A stretch of 64,000 bases of DNA from CBDCYS01 sp965226245 (GCA_965226245.1 CBDDCL010000015.1:2108001-2172000), one strand, 5' to 3'. Counted from the first letter of the stretch, positions 1 to 8,130 are shown. Notes: generated by a model from the letters alone, not told the origin. A program made the numbers and translations.

Positions 1-958
1 GCAGCCTGTCACCACTGCGCCGGCTCTTTTCAACGAACTCTTCATATTCAGAAAGGCTCACCAGCTCCGGAACATGAATCGGCAGCCAGCGCTTTCCATT
101 CGGGTGACTCTCAAACAGTTCTTTCGTTAGCTCAAACATCTCCCGCACGGTCAGGCTGCCCTCAGGCCCCGCACACAACTGGTAGACGCGGCCTGGAACG
201 AAGCTCGAATCGAAGAGATAGGCTAGCGCTGAAACGGCCCAGTCTGTCGGAATCAGATCCACCGGCGCATTGGGCTGTCCAGGAGCCACGGGCAGCACGT
301 TCCGGGGAAACAGTTTCAAGAGCTGATGCACGTAGTTGAATTGTCTTACGCGACCCGACCGGGAATCGCCAATGATAGAACTTAGACGAAAGATGGCAGC
401 CGGAAGATCTGTCATATGCTGCGTCACGAGCTCCTCGGCTTCATACTTGGATTGTTGATAGCTGTTCAAAAAGCCGTTGTTGTGGCGAAGCGGCTCCTCG
501 GCTATTCGGCCGATAGAGCGGCCCGCCACGTACACCGTGCTAACGTGTGCAAACTTTCGCAGCCTGGGACAACGGCGTGCGAGTGTAAGAAGGTTTTTGG
601 TTCCCGCCACATTCGTCGCTCGAGCCTCTTCAAGCGGCAGATCAAAGCGAGTTTCAGCGGCGCAGTGAATGATTTCCGTCAGGCACTCCTGCAATTCGGC
701 GAGTAGGGAAGCCTCTAATCCCAAACAGTGTGCCCTTACATCGCCCACCGCGACAGTTACTCTGGGATGGATATTTTGCTCCGGAATTCTTTCTCGCCGC
801 CGGGTGAGGAGGATGATCCGGCGGTCTGGCCTGGCGGCCAGCAAGCGCTCCAAGACCTCGCTGCCCACCAAGCCGGTCGCGCCGGTCAACAAGAGCACCG
901 GCCGCTGGAATCCCTCAGGCTGCGGTCGCCTGGTTTGTCGGCGAGAAGGTGTATCCAC
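1..958 (-). CDS. NAD(P)-binding SDR / thioester-reductase-like protein, 3' end cut by window edge
   Basis: An open frame runs on the minus strand from a GTG at 958-956 (an in-frame TAA lies two codons upstream) to the left edge without a stop, so about 319 N-terminal residues are visible. Near the start it reads VLLLTGATGLVGSEVLERLL, a Rossmann TGxxGxxG dinucleotide-binding loop. Further on come HCAAETRFD, NVAGTKNLL and HVSTVYVAG, then SYQQSKYEAEEL with the YxxxK catalytic pair, which together match the extended SDR / NAD_binding_4 (male sterility, thioester reductase) group. FRLSSIIGD and PVDLIPTDW are also typical. The substrate cannot be read from sequence; a lipid or thioester reductase or an NDP-sugar epimerase-like enzyme are the main options. 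A later GTG at 898 is an alternative start but would leave very little before the Rossmann loop. Confidence 0.8.
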   Translation of the reverse strand, partial: MDTPSRRQTRRPQPEGFQRPVLLLTGATGLVGSEVLERLLAARPDRRIILLTRRRERIPEQNIHPRVTVAVGDVRAHCLGLEASLLAELQECLTEIIHCAAETRFDLPLEEARATNVAGTKNLLTLARRCPRLRKFAHVSTVYVAGRSIGRIAEEPLRHNNGFLNSYQQSKYEAEELVTQHMTDLPAAIFRLSSIIGDSRSGRVRQFNYVHQLLKLFPRNVLPVAPGQPNAPVDLIPTDWAVSALAYLFDSSFVPGRVYQLCAGPEGSLTVREMFELTKELFESHPNGKRWLPIHVPELVSLSEYEEFVEKSRRSGDRL

Positions 959-1112
959 CGCTTAGAGAAACCTTATGGGTCCTCCCTCCGAAAGCCTTTG
1001 GCAAAGTGATGCCGAGTCTCTTCTGATGAGGGGTAAATCGCCAGGAAATGGACTCTCCGTTGCGGAGAGCTTCCCGAATCTGTGCTCCCGACCGGGAGCC
1101 TGCTTCCGGCCG

Positions 1113-1511
1113 TCAATGGCCTGGTAAAACAGACACCGCAGTCTCGTCAGACGGAAACATTCCATGGGGACGCAGCTCGCAATTGCCACTCAATACAAAG
1201 CTGTGGTCGTCGAGTATTTCCCCTTCCGAACGCAGCACCGCGCGAACGGGCTCCGTGAGTTCGGGGTCCACGCCTAGCGATTCAAGCATTCCCGCGAACT
1301 CCGGAAACCTGAGCCGCACGTTGTATTCCGCCCTGGCGCGCCGCTGGGAGTAGTCGAGCACGCCTTGATTGCCCAGCTCCTGCGCGTTTTCGTCCAGTTC
1401 AATCGTCAGCGGCCCGGAATTAAATTCCTTGCCTTGCCACTCAACTGGCACGCCCTCTGGAACGCTAGCAGCCAGTTTCGTGATTTGAAAGGTCACCACG
1501 TCTTGGTTCAT
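1113..1511 (-). CDS. Small conserved hypothetical protein
   Basis: The frame encodes 132 residues starting at MNQDVVTFQITKLAAS; the open frame extends upstream to 1559 but the ATG at 1511 gives the more natural N-terminus. The protein is acidic and soluble, with a middle part (GPLTIELDENAQELGNQGVL) resembling a two-stranded sheet and a following helical part (EFAGMLESLGVDPELTEPVR). There is no signal peptide, membrane segment or recognised catalytic motif. It lies between the SDR gene and an insertion sequence, about 60 bp before the point where the neighbouring DUF547 gene originally ended. I do not recognise the family. Confidence 0.6.
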   Translation of the reverse strand: MNQDVVTFQITKLAASVPEGVPVEWQGKEFNSGPLTIELDENAQELGNQGVLDYSQRRARAEYNVRLRFPEFAGMLESLGVDPELTEPVRAVLRSEGEILDDHSFVLSGNCELRPHGMFPSDETAVSVLPGH

Positions 1512-1574
1512 CGAATTCTCCCTGGAAATTTTATCTGTAATCCGGAAGTATAGGCACACGGCGTACCGAAGTCA

Positions 1575-1592
1575 ATCCTTGGCCTGGCGCTT
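1575..1592. repeat. 18-bp target-site duplication, left copy
   Basis: The 18 bases ATCCTTGGCCTGGCGCTT occur here and again at 3212-3229, exactly bracketing the insertion sequence. They are the last six codons (KRQAKD on the minus strand) of the DUF547 gene. In this left copy they are followed by the gene's original TGA stop at 1574-1572. Confidence 0.9.
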
Positions 1593-3211
1593 GTTGTAGC
1601 ACAATAGAAATGTCCCCCTCGGTAGCACAATAGAAATGTCCCCTTGGGTTTGTTGTTTGTAAGTTTGTAAGAGAGAATCGTCGTCGTCGGGGCTGTGGGA
1701 ATGTGGGAATCGCTTTAGCGATTTCCAAGGGACGGTGGGAAGGGTGGGAAACCGGTCGTTGCGATGCGAACCCTCTTTCGCCGACCCTCTTCGCTGTTCG
1801 CCGAGGTTTTCCACGCTTTCCATCCGGCCCGTCATTTCCACAGCCCTGCCTTTTTATGTCGTCGCCGCGCGCTTTTTCGAACGCAGTGACTTACGCCAGG
1901 GGTGGTCCGCGGCCGGCTTGGACCGCCGCGGAACCGCTCGTTGTTTCGGCTCTGGGCGCGGCTTCGGCTGCGGCCGGGCGATCTCTTCAAAAGCTACCGC
2001 GCGGCCTTCGTAGACCACTTGCAACTCGGCCTCTCGCGCTTGCTGCACGGTGACTCTCGCGCCCGCTCCCAGAGCCTGATTGCGCTGCGGTTTCAACTGC
2101 AAAAAACGGTTCTCGAAACGTACCACCAGGTCGTTGGAGACCACCCGCTCGGCCTCCAAGCAAAACACCCACTTCAAGTCCAGGCGCTTCGATAGAGGTT
2201 GGTGAAAGTCCGCTCCCGCCGCTGCTTCGCAGGTAAACTTGGCGTTGTGTTCGTCCAGATACTGCTCGTCGAGATAGCGGTTCGCCGCCTCGTAATCGGC
2301 AATGCCTTGGAGCCGCATCTTCTTGATCAGGCGGTCTTGATGCGTGCCGTGATGGCGTTCCACGCGGCCCTTCGCTTGCGGCGACGAAGCGGCGATGATA
2401 CCAATGCCGAGCTTGGCGCACATGCGCCCGAACTGCGTCTGGGGCTCGATGCCTTCGAGCGCTTCGCGCGACGTCGGCTGGCGCTGGTAGACGTTCTTCC
2501 AGTCGCAATACAACGCCTTCGGAACGCCGTATTGACGCACCCAGGCTTGGAGCAGATCGGCCGCCGCCCAAGTCGTTTCCTCGCTGGAGAAACGGCACAA
2601 CGCCCGGCCGGTCGCATCGTCGACGAAGTTCATCATGCAGCCTTTCGGGCCGCGTCCTTCGAGCCAGTCGTGGTGCGAGCCGTCGAGTTGAATCAGCTCG
2701 CCGAAGTGCGCTTTGCGCTGCCGCCGCTGGCGATGCGCCTGGCGCTTGCGGCTCCGGCTCCACAGACCCGCGGCGAGCATCCAACGCCGCAAGGTTTCGG
2801 GCGGCACTTCGAGACTGTGATCGGCCGCCAGATGTTCCGACGCCAGCGTCGGCCCAAAGCGCTCGTGCGGCTCGCCCGAATAGTTCTCGCGCACCAACTC
2901 GAGAACCTGCTCGCGTCGCTTGTCATCGGCTCGGTTCGAAGCGCGCCCGACGTTGCCATGCACGAGAGCTTTGCTCCCCCCCTCGCCGTAACGCTTCTTG
3001 AGACGCTTCGCCTGGCGGTAGCTGACGTCCAGCAGCTCGGCCGCCTCGGTCAATTTCAGTTCGCCTCGTTTCACTCGGCTCAGCACTTCGCCGCGCCTCA
3101 CTTCCTTTGCACTCATCGATGTCCTTTCCAATCTCGGCTCCTCCTTCGGAGCCTCAGATTAGGGGACATTTCTATTGGGTGCTCAAGGGGACATTATCAT
3201 TGGGTTACAAC
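1593..3211 (-). mobile_element. IS1202/ISNCY-type insertion sequence (1619 bp)
   Basis: The element is bounded by an 18-bp direct duplication and starts with GTTGTAGCACAATAGAAATG, which pairs as an inverted repeat with the right end (GTTGTAACCCAATGATAATG when read on the minus strand). It holds a single transposase gene on the minus strand. Both ends carry the terminal motif twice: left at about 1596-1617 and 1621-1643, right at about 3163-3185 and 3188-3211. A non-coding stretch of about 260 bp separates the transposase stop from the left end. Long duplications of 15-18 bp are, from memory, described for one branch of the IS1202 family. The element looks complete and potentially mobile. Confidence 0.85.
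1854..3131 (-). CDS. ISNCY/IS1202-family DDE transposase
   Basis: The 425-residue product (420 if MSAKEVRRGEV at 3116 is the true start) opens with a helix-turn-helix region (LTEAAELLDVSYRQAKRLKKRY) and a second DNA-binding segment (PPETLRRWMLAAGLW). A retroviral-integrase-type catalytic core follows: LIQLDGSHHDW supplies the first Asp, PKALYCDWKNVY the second, and PQAKGRVERHHGTHQDRL the catalytic Glu. The arrangement and the QLDGSHHDW motif are typical of IS1202/ISNCY transposases. The C-terminus is basic and proline-rich. No frameshift is visible, so it may be active. Confidence 0.9.
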   Translation of the reverse strand: MERTSMSAKEVRRGEVLSRVKRGELKLTEAAELLDVSYRQAKRLKKRYGEGGSKALVHGNVGRASNRADDKRREQVLELVRENYSGEPHERFGPTLASEHLAADHSLEVPPETLRRWMLAAGLWSRSRKRQAHRQRRQRKAHFGELIQLDGSHHDWLEGRGPKGCMMNFVDDATGRALCRFSSEETTWAAADLLQAWVRQYGVPKALYCDWKNVYQRQPTSREALEGIEPQTQFGRMCAKLGIGIIAASSPQAKGRVERHHGTHQDRLIKKMRLQGIADYEAANRYLDEQYLDEHNAKFTCEAAAGADFHQPLSKRLDLKWVFCLEAERVVSNDLVVRFENRFLQLKPQRNQALGAGARVTVQQAREAELQVVYEGRAVAFEEIARPQPKPRPEPKQRAVPRRSKPAADHPWRKSLRSKKRAATT

Positions 3212-4042
3212 ATCCTTGGCCTGGCGCTTTGCGAACTCGCGTTCAAGCGGAGACGTCGCTTTTTCGCGTGCGCCCGGCTCGTTAATCGCCCAGTCATAGC
3301 CGTAAAACCTGACCTTCGGCGTCTTCGTCATGCCGTCGAGGGCCTTGCGGTTCTCGTCGTTCGCATAGCGGCGCACATAATCGAGCAGGGTCTGCTTCGG
3401 CCCGCCAGGGCCCTCTGGGTACTCGAAGTCCTTCGTATACCAGTCGTAGATCTTGCTGAGCGTCACTTCGCTCGCGTCAGGACTGATCGTGAAATTGCGC
3501 TGCTCGTTGACAAACTGGCGTGTCAGCTGTTCTAAATGCTCTTCCAGGTTCTCCGCGGTGAAAGCTTCTCGTGAAAGAATGGGGCAACTGATCGCGGCAC
3601 AGACGATGCCAAAGTGCATGCGCGGTTCATTGTACTGCTTGCGGATGATCTTGTGCTCTAAGTGTTGCAGGCTCATCTTGACGCCACCGGCCGTGTGGGT
3701 CTTGCGAAAAAAGAAACGGCCGAAAGTGCCGCGGACGTTGCGCGTCGGATACTGGTCCACCACGCCGCGTATGACAAACCCGTTATAGGCGTTCATCCAG
3801 TAAGCCAGCTCATGTTCTTTTGTGGGAAACAACTCTGGTCGATTTACTGGGCTCGATTCGCCCAGCATCCGGATATATTCGTCGAGGTCCTTTCTATTGG
3901 CTTTAAGGGCGGCGTAGTCGACCTCGCCAATCTCGTTGACGTACGTTTTCAACACCCGATCCCACACAGAATGGTTGAACACGGCAGCCGACAGGGACGT
4001 CGATACCAGCAAAGCTAGGCCGAAACTTTGACACAGTCTCAC
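3197..4042 (-). CDS. DUF547-domain secreted protein, C-terminus rewritten by IS insertion
   Basis: The 281-residue product starts with a signal peptide (MRLCQSFGLALLVSTSLSAA) and continues into a DUF547 domain: WDRVLKTYVNEIGEVDY, then ELAYWMNAYNGFVIRGVVDQYPT and LEHKIIRKQYNEPRMHFGIVC, with the conserved AISCPIL. DUF547 proteins are widespread in exported contexts; the fold has been compared with cysteine-protease-like enzymes but no activity is established. The original reading frame ended KRQAKD-stop. The insertion sequence landed just before that stop and supplies four new codons (VVTQ) and a new TGA from its own end, so the protein is essentially intact. Confidence 0.85.
   Translation of the reverse strand: MRLCQSFGLALLVSTSLSAAVFNHSVWDRVLKTYVNEIGEVDYAALKANRKDLDEYIRMLGESSPVNRPELFPTKEHELAYWMNAYNGFVIRGVVDQYPTRNVRGTFGRFFFRKTHTAGGVKMSLQHLEHKIIRKQYNEPRMHFGIVCAAISCPILSREAFTAENLEEHLEQLTRQFVNEQRNFTISPDASEVTLSKIYDWYTKDFEYPEGPGGPKQTLLDYVRRYANDENRKALDGMTKTPKVRFYGYDWAINEPGAREKATSPLEREFAKRQAKDVVTQ
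3212..3229. repeat. 18-bp target-site duplication, right copy
   Basis: This is the right-hand copy of the 18-bp duplication at 1575-1592. It remains inside the DUF547 coding sequence and encodes KRQAKD before the frame enters the insertion sequence. Confidence 0.9.
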
Positions 4043-4321
4043 TTGCCTCTATCCTCCACGGTTTAATCGTAGTATTTCAGTTACAGGAACTGTCGGGCTC
4101 AGTGCGAACGCGGACATCCAGGTTCGATAGCGTTCGTCAGGAGTACTATGCGGACCGGCCGGTCGGCATGATTCCCCGGTTCTCCAGACCATAGTCCCGG
4201 CGTCCGCCTCCGAGCCATCCCGGCGCTGCCAGCAAGGCAGTCTCAATTAGACCGCCTCCGAACCCGCGAGTCAAGCTCACACCACAACGCAGTACTTCGC
4301 CGCGATATTTCCGCTCCGTCG

Positions 4322-5047
4322 GTGTTGCCCAGAGGCCCCCTTGTCCTCAGCAAGGGCATCGCGCGCGTGGTGGCGGTCGGCGCACCGCACCATGTCACCC
4401 AGCGGGGCAACAACCGCCAAAAAGTCTTCTTCTCAGCCGCCGGCCGGCGCATCTACTTGTCGCTTCTCGGCAGTCACTGTGGGCGCTGGGAACTCACGCT
4501 GCTCGGCTATTGCTTGATGCCGCATCACGTCCATCTGGTGGCTGTGCCCGAACAGTGGCAGTCGCTGGCCAAGGCTATTGGCCGCACCAACTACGACTAT
4601 GCGGTTTACCTGAACGGACGCCGGCGGCGCAGCGGGCATGTTTGGCAAAATCGTTTCTATTCAACAAGTTTGAGCCGAGATCACCTGGTCGCGGCGCTGC
4701 GCTATGTCGATCTGAACCCGCTTCGTGCCCGTCTTGTCGTTGAGGCGGTGAGCTACGAATGGTCGAGTGCGGCGTCCCATCTGAGCGGGAAGGACCCGGC
4801 GGGCCGGCTCGATCAGGAGGCTTGGCGTGAGGTGTGTCCTCTCAACGAGAGGGGGGAGGTGTTGGCGGCGGCGGCGCCGGACGAGCAACTCGCCGAGCGG
4901 TTGCGCCAGGCGACGCGGACGGGTCGCCCGCTAGGCAGTTGGGAGTTCATCTCGGCGCTCGAAGGGCGTCTGCAGAGAGCGCTGGCGCGGCAAAAACCAG
5001 GACCAGCGCCGCCAAAACCCCTCGCTGCCGCTGCAAAAACGAGTTAA
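4322..5047 (+). CDS. REP-associated tyrosine transposase (RAYT, Y1 HUH family), intact
   Basis: The 241-residue product (GTG start; the family usually begins near IARVVAVGAPHH) carries GAPHHVTQRGNNRQ at the N-terminus, the HUH metal motif in LMPHHVHLVAVPE, a candidate nucleophilic Tyr in the NYDYAVYLNGRRRR segment, GHVWQNRFYS, and the unbroken LRYVDLNPLRARLV block. The C-terminal third is a basic, Ala/Pro-rich tail. RAYTs are single-copy Y1 transposases that mobilise or process palindromic REP sequences. A motif of the kind GACTGTCCC follows the gene at about 5050, and the window is rich in palindromic repeats that could be its substrates. This copy has the Tyr codon at the position where the two later copies have TAG. 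Confidence 0.9.
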   Translation: MLPRGPLVLSKGIARVVAVGAPHHVTQRGNNRQKVFFSAAGRRIYLSLLGSHCGRWELTLLGYCLMPHHVHLVAVPEQWQSLAKAIGRTNYDYAVYLNGRRRRSGHVWQNRFYSTSLSRDHLVAALRYVDLNPLRARLVVEAVSYEWSSAASHLSGKDPAGRLDQEAWREVCPLNERGEVLAAAAPDEQLAERLRQATRTGRPLGSWEFISALEGRLQRALARQKPGPAPPKPLAAAAKTS

Positions 5048-5080
5048 GGTGACTGTCCCACAGCGGGCCACAGCGGGCCC

Positions 5081-5272
5081 CACTACGCGGACAGAGGGCG
5101 CACCATCGTGAGCGGCCGCCACGCCGGCCGAGGCCACGACAATCCAAACAGGGACGCGCGAATGACTGGAATCGCTCTAACCGCACAAAACCGGCAAGAC
5201 CTGCTGGCATTCCTTCGCGCCCTGACCGATACGGAAGTCATTCACGATTCCAGATTCCCCAACCCCTGGTAA
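5081..5272 (+). pseudogene. C-terminal remnant of a di-haem cytochrome c peroxidase / MauG-like protein
   Basis: The frame reads HYADRGRTIVSGRHAGRGHD, then NPNRDARMTGIALTAQNRQD, then LLAFLRALTDTEVIHDSRF, and ends FPNPW-stop. This is the characteristic C-terminal tail of bacterial cytochrome c peroxidase/MauG proteins, in which a His-Asp-Asn-Pro stretch is followed by LTxxxxxDLxAFLxxLTD. Nothing of the haem-binding CxxCH parts is present upstream, because the RAYT gene ends only 34 bp before. It is therefore a stub left by a deletion or insertion event. Confidence 0.75.
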
Positions 5273-5397
5273 GGCGGACCTCGGCCTCTATCTTCCAACG
5301 CAATGCGGTCTAGCGCTAGTTCCCATACGCAGGAAGAAAGCTGTGGATCGGCTATTCCAGTCCTAGCCCGACTTTCGCAAAATCGGGCCTCCTTGGC

Positions 5398-6282
5398 TCA
5401 GGCGGCAGGCCTCACGCTTGGGCCGGACACATCCCGAGTCCTAGATGAAAGAAGTGTCGGCATCCAGCGCTCCAGCTCGAAGATCTTGACCGCCTGGCGT
5501 TGCTCGGCACTCAAATCCGGCGCCAGCATCACCGTGGCACGGCGACCACGCTGCTTGGTGCTCACCCGCACCAAAGTGGCTTTCACCTCCGCCAGTGTCT
5601 TCATCATGCTCAGCGCCGACTGCCGCGTGCCCAGCGCCAAGCAAACCAGGCTGACCAGCGTCAGGCCGATCACGGTGGCGAACGTGTGCAAGCGCAACGA
5701 ACTGTCGGCCCATTGGTGGGAAGGACCCCAGGGCACGAGTCCTCCCTGCTTGGCCCGGCGGAACAGTTCCTGCACCTTCCACTGGCCCCGGAAAGCGTAC
5801 ACGATTCGGCCGCTGCTCCAGACATGACGGTCGGTGCACAACACGCGCCGGCCCAGACGCCTGCGCTCCAGCCGCCGCCGCCGTGCCGCATCGACATGCC
5901 AGTCGAGCGATAGTTGCTTGCCGTTCTGGTTCACCGTGGCCCTCACGAACTCCGCCAGGCGCTCGCGTTGCAGCGTCTTGCGGACCCGCTCCTCGAGTGC
6001 CTCGCGCTGGATGCGGCCACTGGCCGCCCGCCGCTCCAGTTGGCGTAGTTCCACCTTGGCCTGGCGTAGCGCCAGCGCGATTCCCCGCTTCTGTCCGCGC
6101 AGCAGTTCCTGACTCTCCACCACCACCAGAGTGCGCTCCAGGTCGCCAACCTGGGTCCGCAACCGCGCCGCCCGCAGGCCCAGTTTTTCGCATAGCTCGG
6201 ACACGGGAATATGCTCCAGCAAGTGTCTCCGCAGGACGGCCACCTTCTCCAGCGAGGTGTAATGCTTGCGCTGTTTCGCCAT
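5398..6282 (-). pseudogene. Chimeric transposase: IS3/IS66-type HTH head fused in frame to an IS1634/IS4-type DDE tail
   Basis: The 294-residue frame opens with MAKQRKHYTSLEKVAVLRRH and continues VPVSELCEKLGL, the N-terminal HTH of IS3/IS66-type transposases. At about residue 37 it switches to a different protein: a basic coiled segment, LCTDRHVWSS (second catalytic Asp region of IS4/IS1634 transposases), then AFRGQWKVQELFRRAKQGG (the Y-R-E-K signature with the catalytic Glu) and an IS1634-like hydrophobic tail. The first catalytic Asp domain is missing. It is an in-frame deletion fusion and not a functional enzyme of either family. A hairpin CCCGACTTTCGCAAAATCGGG-like end lies just downstream at about 5368-5390. 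Confidence 0.75.
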
Positions 6283-6407
6283 TTGTTCTCTCCACTAAGA
6301 GAACGGCGATGCATTCCATTTCCAGCTGAAGCGGGACACGGGAAGTCGAGGAGCAGTGATGCGAGATGGCCGCGAGGGGTGGTTCGAGGATTCGCTGACG
6401 CAACACC

Positions 6408-6533
6408 GGCTCGCTGCAGCTCGACCGCGCGACGGTCGTCGTCGAGAATGGCAGCCTGTACTTCACCGAACTGATGAAGACGGTCACCCTCGATGGCGCG
6501 ACGGCCACGCTGCGGCGGGTGCTGCGCGGATGA
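6408..6533 (+). pseudogene. Short 3' coding remnant, family not recognised
   Basis: Forty-one codons read GSLQLDRATVVVENGSLYFT and then ELMKTVTLDGATATLRRVL before TGA. The alternating hydrophobic pattern looks like beta strands from the end of a secreted protein. There is no start codon, and an in-frame stop lies four codons upstream. It sits between the chimeric transposase and MmcQ, in a zone full of truncated genes, so it is most likely the tail of a lost gene. Chance cannot be excluded. Confidence 0.35.
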
Positions 6534-6567
6534 ATCTTATAAGCTTGGCGGATAGGGAGAGGACGCA

Positions 6568-6924
6568 ATGAAAGGGGTAACGGAACAGCAGGTTTTAGAG
6601 CGGATGAGGGGAATCTGCCTCGCCTTGCCGGGCACGCAGGAGGTTATCACCCACGGCCACCCGGCGTTCTCGAATAGCAAGGGCATCTACGCGGTTCTCG
6701 AAGAATACCGCGGCGAGTTGTCTATCTGCGTGAAGGTCGGCAGGGAGGTGCAGGGAATCTTCCTCGAGGACCGCCGTTTCTACCGAACGCCATACATCGG
6801 TAACCAAGGCTGGGTGTCGCTGAAGGTGCACGCCGCGCCGCTGGACTGGGAAGAGATAGGCGAATTGCTTTCCGGCAGCTATCAACTGGTTGGTCCGGCG
6901 GCCAAGAGAACCGCGGGCAGATAG
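6568..6924 (+). CDS. MmcQ/YjbR-family protein
   Basis: The 118-residue product (MKGVTEQQVLERMRGICLAL) shows the MmcQ/YjbR pattern: an N-terminal helix ending in LPGTQEVITHGHPAFSNSKG, a central strand KIYAV/YRGELSICVKVG, and the tail PYIGNQGWVSLKVHAAPLDW followed by a helix (EEIGELLSGSYQLV). The family has a CyaY-like fold and is annotated as DNA-binding on structural grounds; its cellular role is not established. Full length for the family. It stands alone, with remnants on both sides. Confidence 0.88.
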   Translation: MKGVTEQQVLERMRGICLALPGTQEVITHGHPAFSNSKGIYAVLEEYRGELSICVKVGREVQGIFLEDRRFYRTPYIGNQGWVSLKVHAAPLDWEEIGELLSGSYQLVGPAAKRTAGR

Positions 6925-6977
6925 AAAACGAGGTCTTGACTGACGGAGCAACGACAGCACGGAGCAACGGAGCAACA

Positions 6978-7052
6978 TAGTGCCTGACACGCTCCAAAAG
7001 CTCGACTACCTGACGATGCACCTGCGCGGCTTCGATCGCCGGGGCGCGGCGG
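6978..7052 (+). repeat. 75-bp direct repeat, copy 1
   Basis: The segment starting TGCCTGACACGCTCCAAAAG and ending in CCGGGGCGCGGCGG recurs at 8055-8130 with two or three substitutions. The two copies bracket the 7261-8052 membrane protein gene. Confidence 0.85.
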
Positions 7053-7228
7053 CGGCTTTCCATTCGGCCAGCGCGACCGGCGCGAAGATCGCGGCCGGGG
7101 CGGCGGTGGGCGGGGTGTTCGGCGGCGAGCTGGGATTTGTTCCGGCCGACACGCCGGTGTCGATCGACATTACGCAGGTGGGCTCGGGGTTTCCGGGCGA
7201 GAATTTGGTGGCCACAGTGAGGTTTTGA
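6980..7228 (+). CDS. Short ORF, probably a gene fragment; 5' part duplicated downstream
   Basis: The frame encodes 82 residues from a GTG (VPDTLQKLDYLTMHLRGFDR), then a Gly/Ala-rich stretch (ATGAKIAAGAAVGGVFGGEL) and VSIDITQVGSGFPGENL. Its first 75 bp are repeated almost exactly at 8056-8130. A Gly/Ala zipper-like segment suggests membrane contact, but I do not recognise the family. It may be a C-terminal fragment of a larger lost gene. Confidence 0.35.
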   Translation: MPDTLQKLDYLTMHLRGFDRRGAAAAFHSASATGAKIAAGAAVGGVFGGELGFVPADTPVSIDITQVGSGFPGENLVATVRF

Positions 7229-7260
7229 GGGATGGCAAAAAAAGAGATAGTATAAACGAC

Positions 7261-8052
7261 ATGTTTGAGGATTTCTGGACCAATAATTCAGCACTGGTAG
7301 CGGTAGCAGCCTTAATTGGCGCTTTCATTGGGTTTGTCCCTCGGGAGCTTTGGCGACGGTTCCGGGGAAGGATGGTTACGCTGCGGTGGTCAGTACAGCA
7401 CTATCGTATAGCTGCCTCGGGAGTCGACGACCGATTTGGAAAGGTTGAAGTTCTCTATAACGGGCAGTCAGTCGGGAACGTCCAAGGTTGCATTCTGGAA
7501 CTCGAGAACGAAAGCAGCACAGATTTGACTGATGTCGAACTCAATCTGGCATACGCGGACGGAACTGGCATATTGACTGGTGAAGGCGCAATCGTGGGGA
7601 GCAATCAACTGCTTCCTCTAGCCCAAAAGTATGTCGACGTGTTGCGTCGAGTGTGGGCCCTCCCTGAGAAGCAACGTCAGCAAGCTCCCGACTACCACTA
7701 CTGCACACAAAGACGAGACTTCCGGATTCCTGTGTTGAACCGAGGGGCTAGGGCGAAGTTCATGTTCGTAGTTTCCTCACCGTCCCTCGCGTCTCCCGCG
7801 CTTGGCGTGTCATGCGACCACCCGGGAGTGAGGTTGCGCAATCGACCATTACAAGTGATGTGGTGGGGTGAATCCCAAGAGCGGGCTACTTACATCGGAT
7901 TTGTGGAGGCAGCGCTCTTCGCTGGGGTTGCAGGGGTGACGATCGTCAGCCCTTTATGGGCGTGCTTATTAGGTTTCGTACTTGGTGTGGTTGGTATTGT
8001 CTTCGGGACGTTGTCACTGAAGTTGAACCGGTTTCTGCGCCGCATCTTCTGA
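7261..8052 (+). CDS. Uncharacterised membrane protein with N- and C-terminal TM segments
   Basis: The 263-residue product starts MFEDFWTNNSALVAVAALIG, giving a TM helix within the first 35 residues (a TTG start 12 codons earlier is possible). A soluble region of about 160 residues follows, with a strand-rich, Ig-like passage (GCILELENESSTDLTDVELN), and the protein ends with two hydrophobic segments (FVEAALFAGVAGVTIVSPLW and LLGFVLGVVGIVFGTLSL). I do not recognise the family. It sits between two copies of a 75-bp repeat and seems to have been delivered as a unit. Its codon use looks less GC-extreme than that of the genes around it. No partner gene is adjacent. Confidence 0.6.
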   Translation: MFEDFWTNNSALVAVAALIGAFIGFVPRELWRRFRGRMVTLRWSVQHYRIAASGVDDRFGKVEVLYNGQSVGNVQGCILELENESSTDLTDVELNLAYADGTGILTGEGAIVGSNQLLPLAQKYVDVLRRVWALPEKQRQQAPDYHYCTQRRDFRIPVLNRGARAKFMFVVSSPSLASPALGVSCDHPGVRLRNRPLQVMWWGESQERATYIGFVEAALFAGVAGVTIVSPLWACLLGFVLGVVGIVFGTLSLKLNRFLRRIF

Positions 8053-8054
8053 TA

Positions 8055-8130
8055 AATGCCTGACACGCTCCAAAAGCTCGACTACCTGACGATGCACCTG
8101 CGCGGGTTCGACCGCCGGGGCGCGGCGGGT
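8055..8130 (+). repeat. 75-bp direct repeat, copy 2
   Basis: This is the second copy of the 6978-7052 segment. It starts TGCCTGACACGCTCCAAAAG and is cut off at GCGGGTG, right against the stop codon of the MBL-fold gene at 8132. Confidence 0.85.

Noticed and set aside
1987..2784. 265-codon minus-strand frame and a 366-codon plus-strand frame (2199-3299) inside the ISNCY transposase
   Set aside because: Both are shadows of the transposase gene; their translations are Arg/Ala-rich and lack family motifs.
5441..6568. 375-codon minus-strand frame over the chimeric transposase
   Set aside because: Overlaps the transposase in another frame with Gly/Ala/Arg-rich composition; the 294-codon frame has the real motifs.
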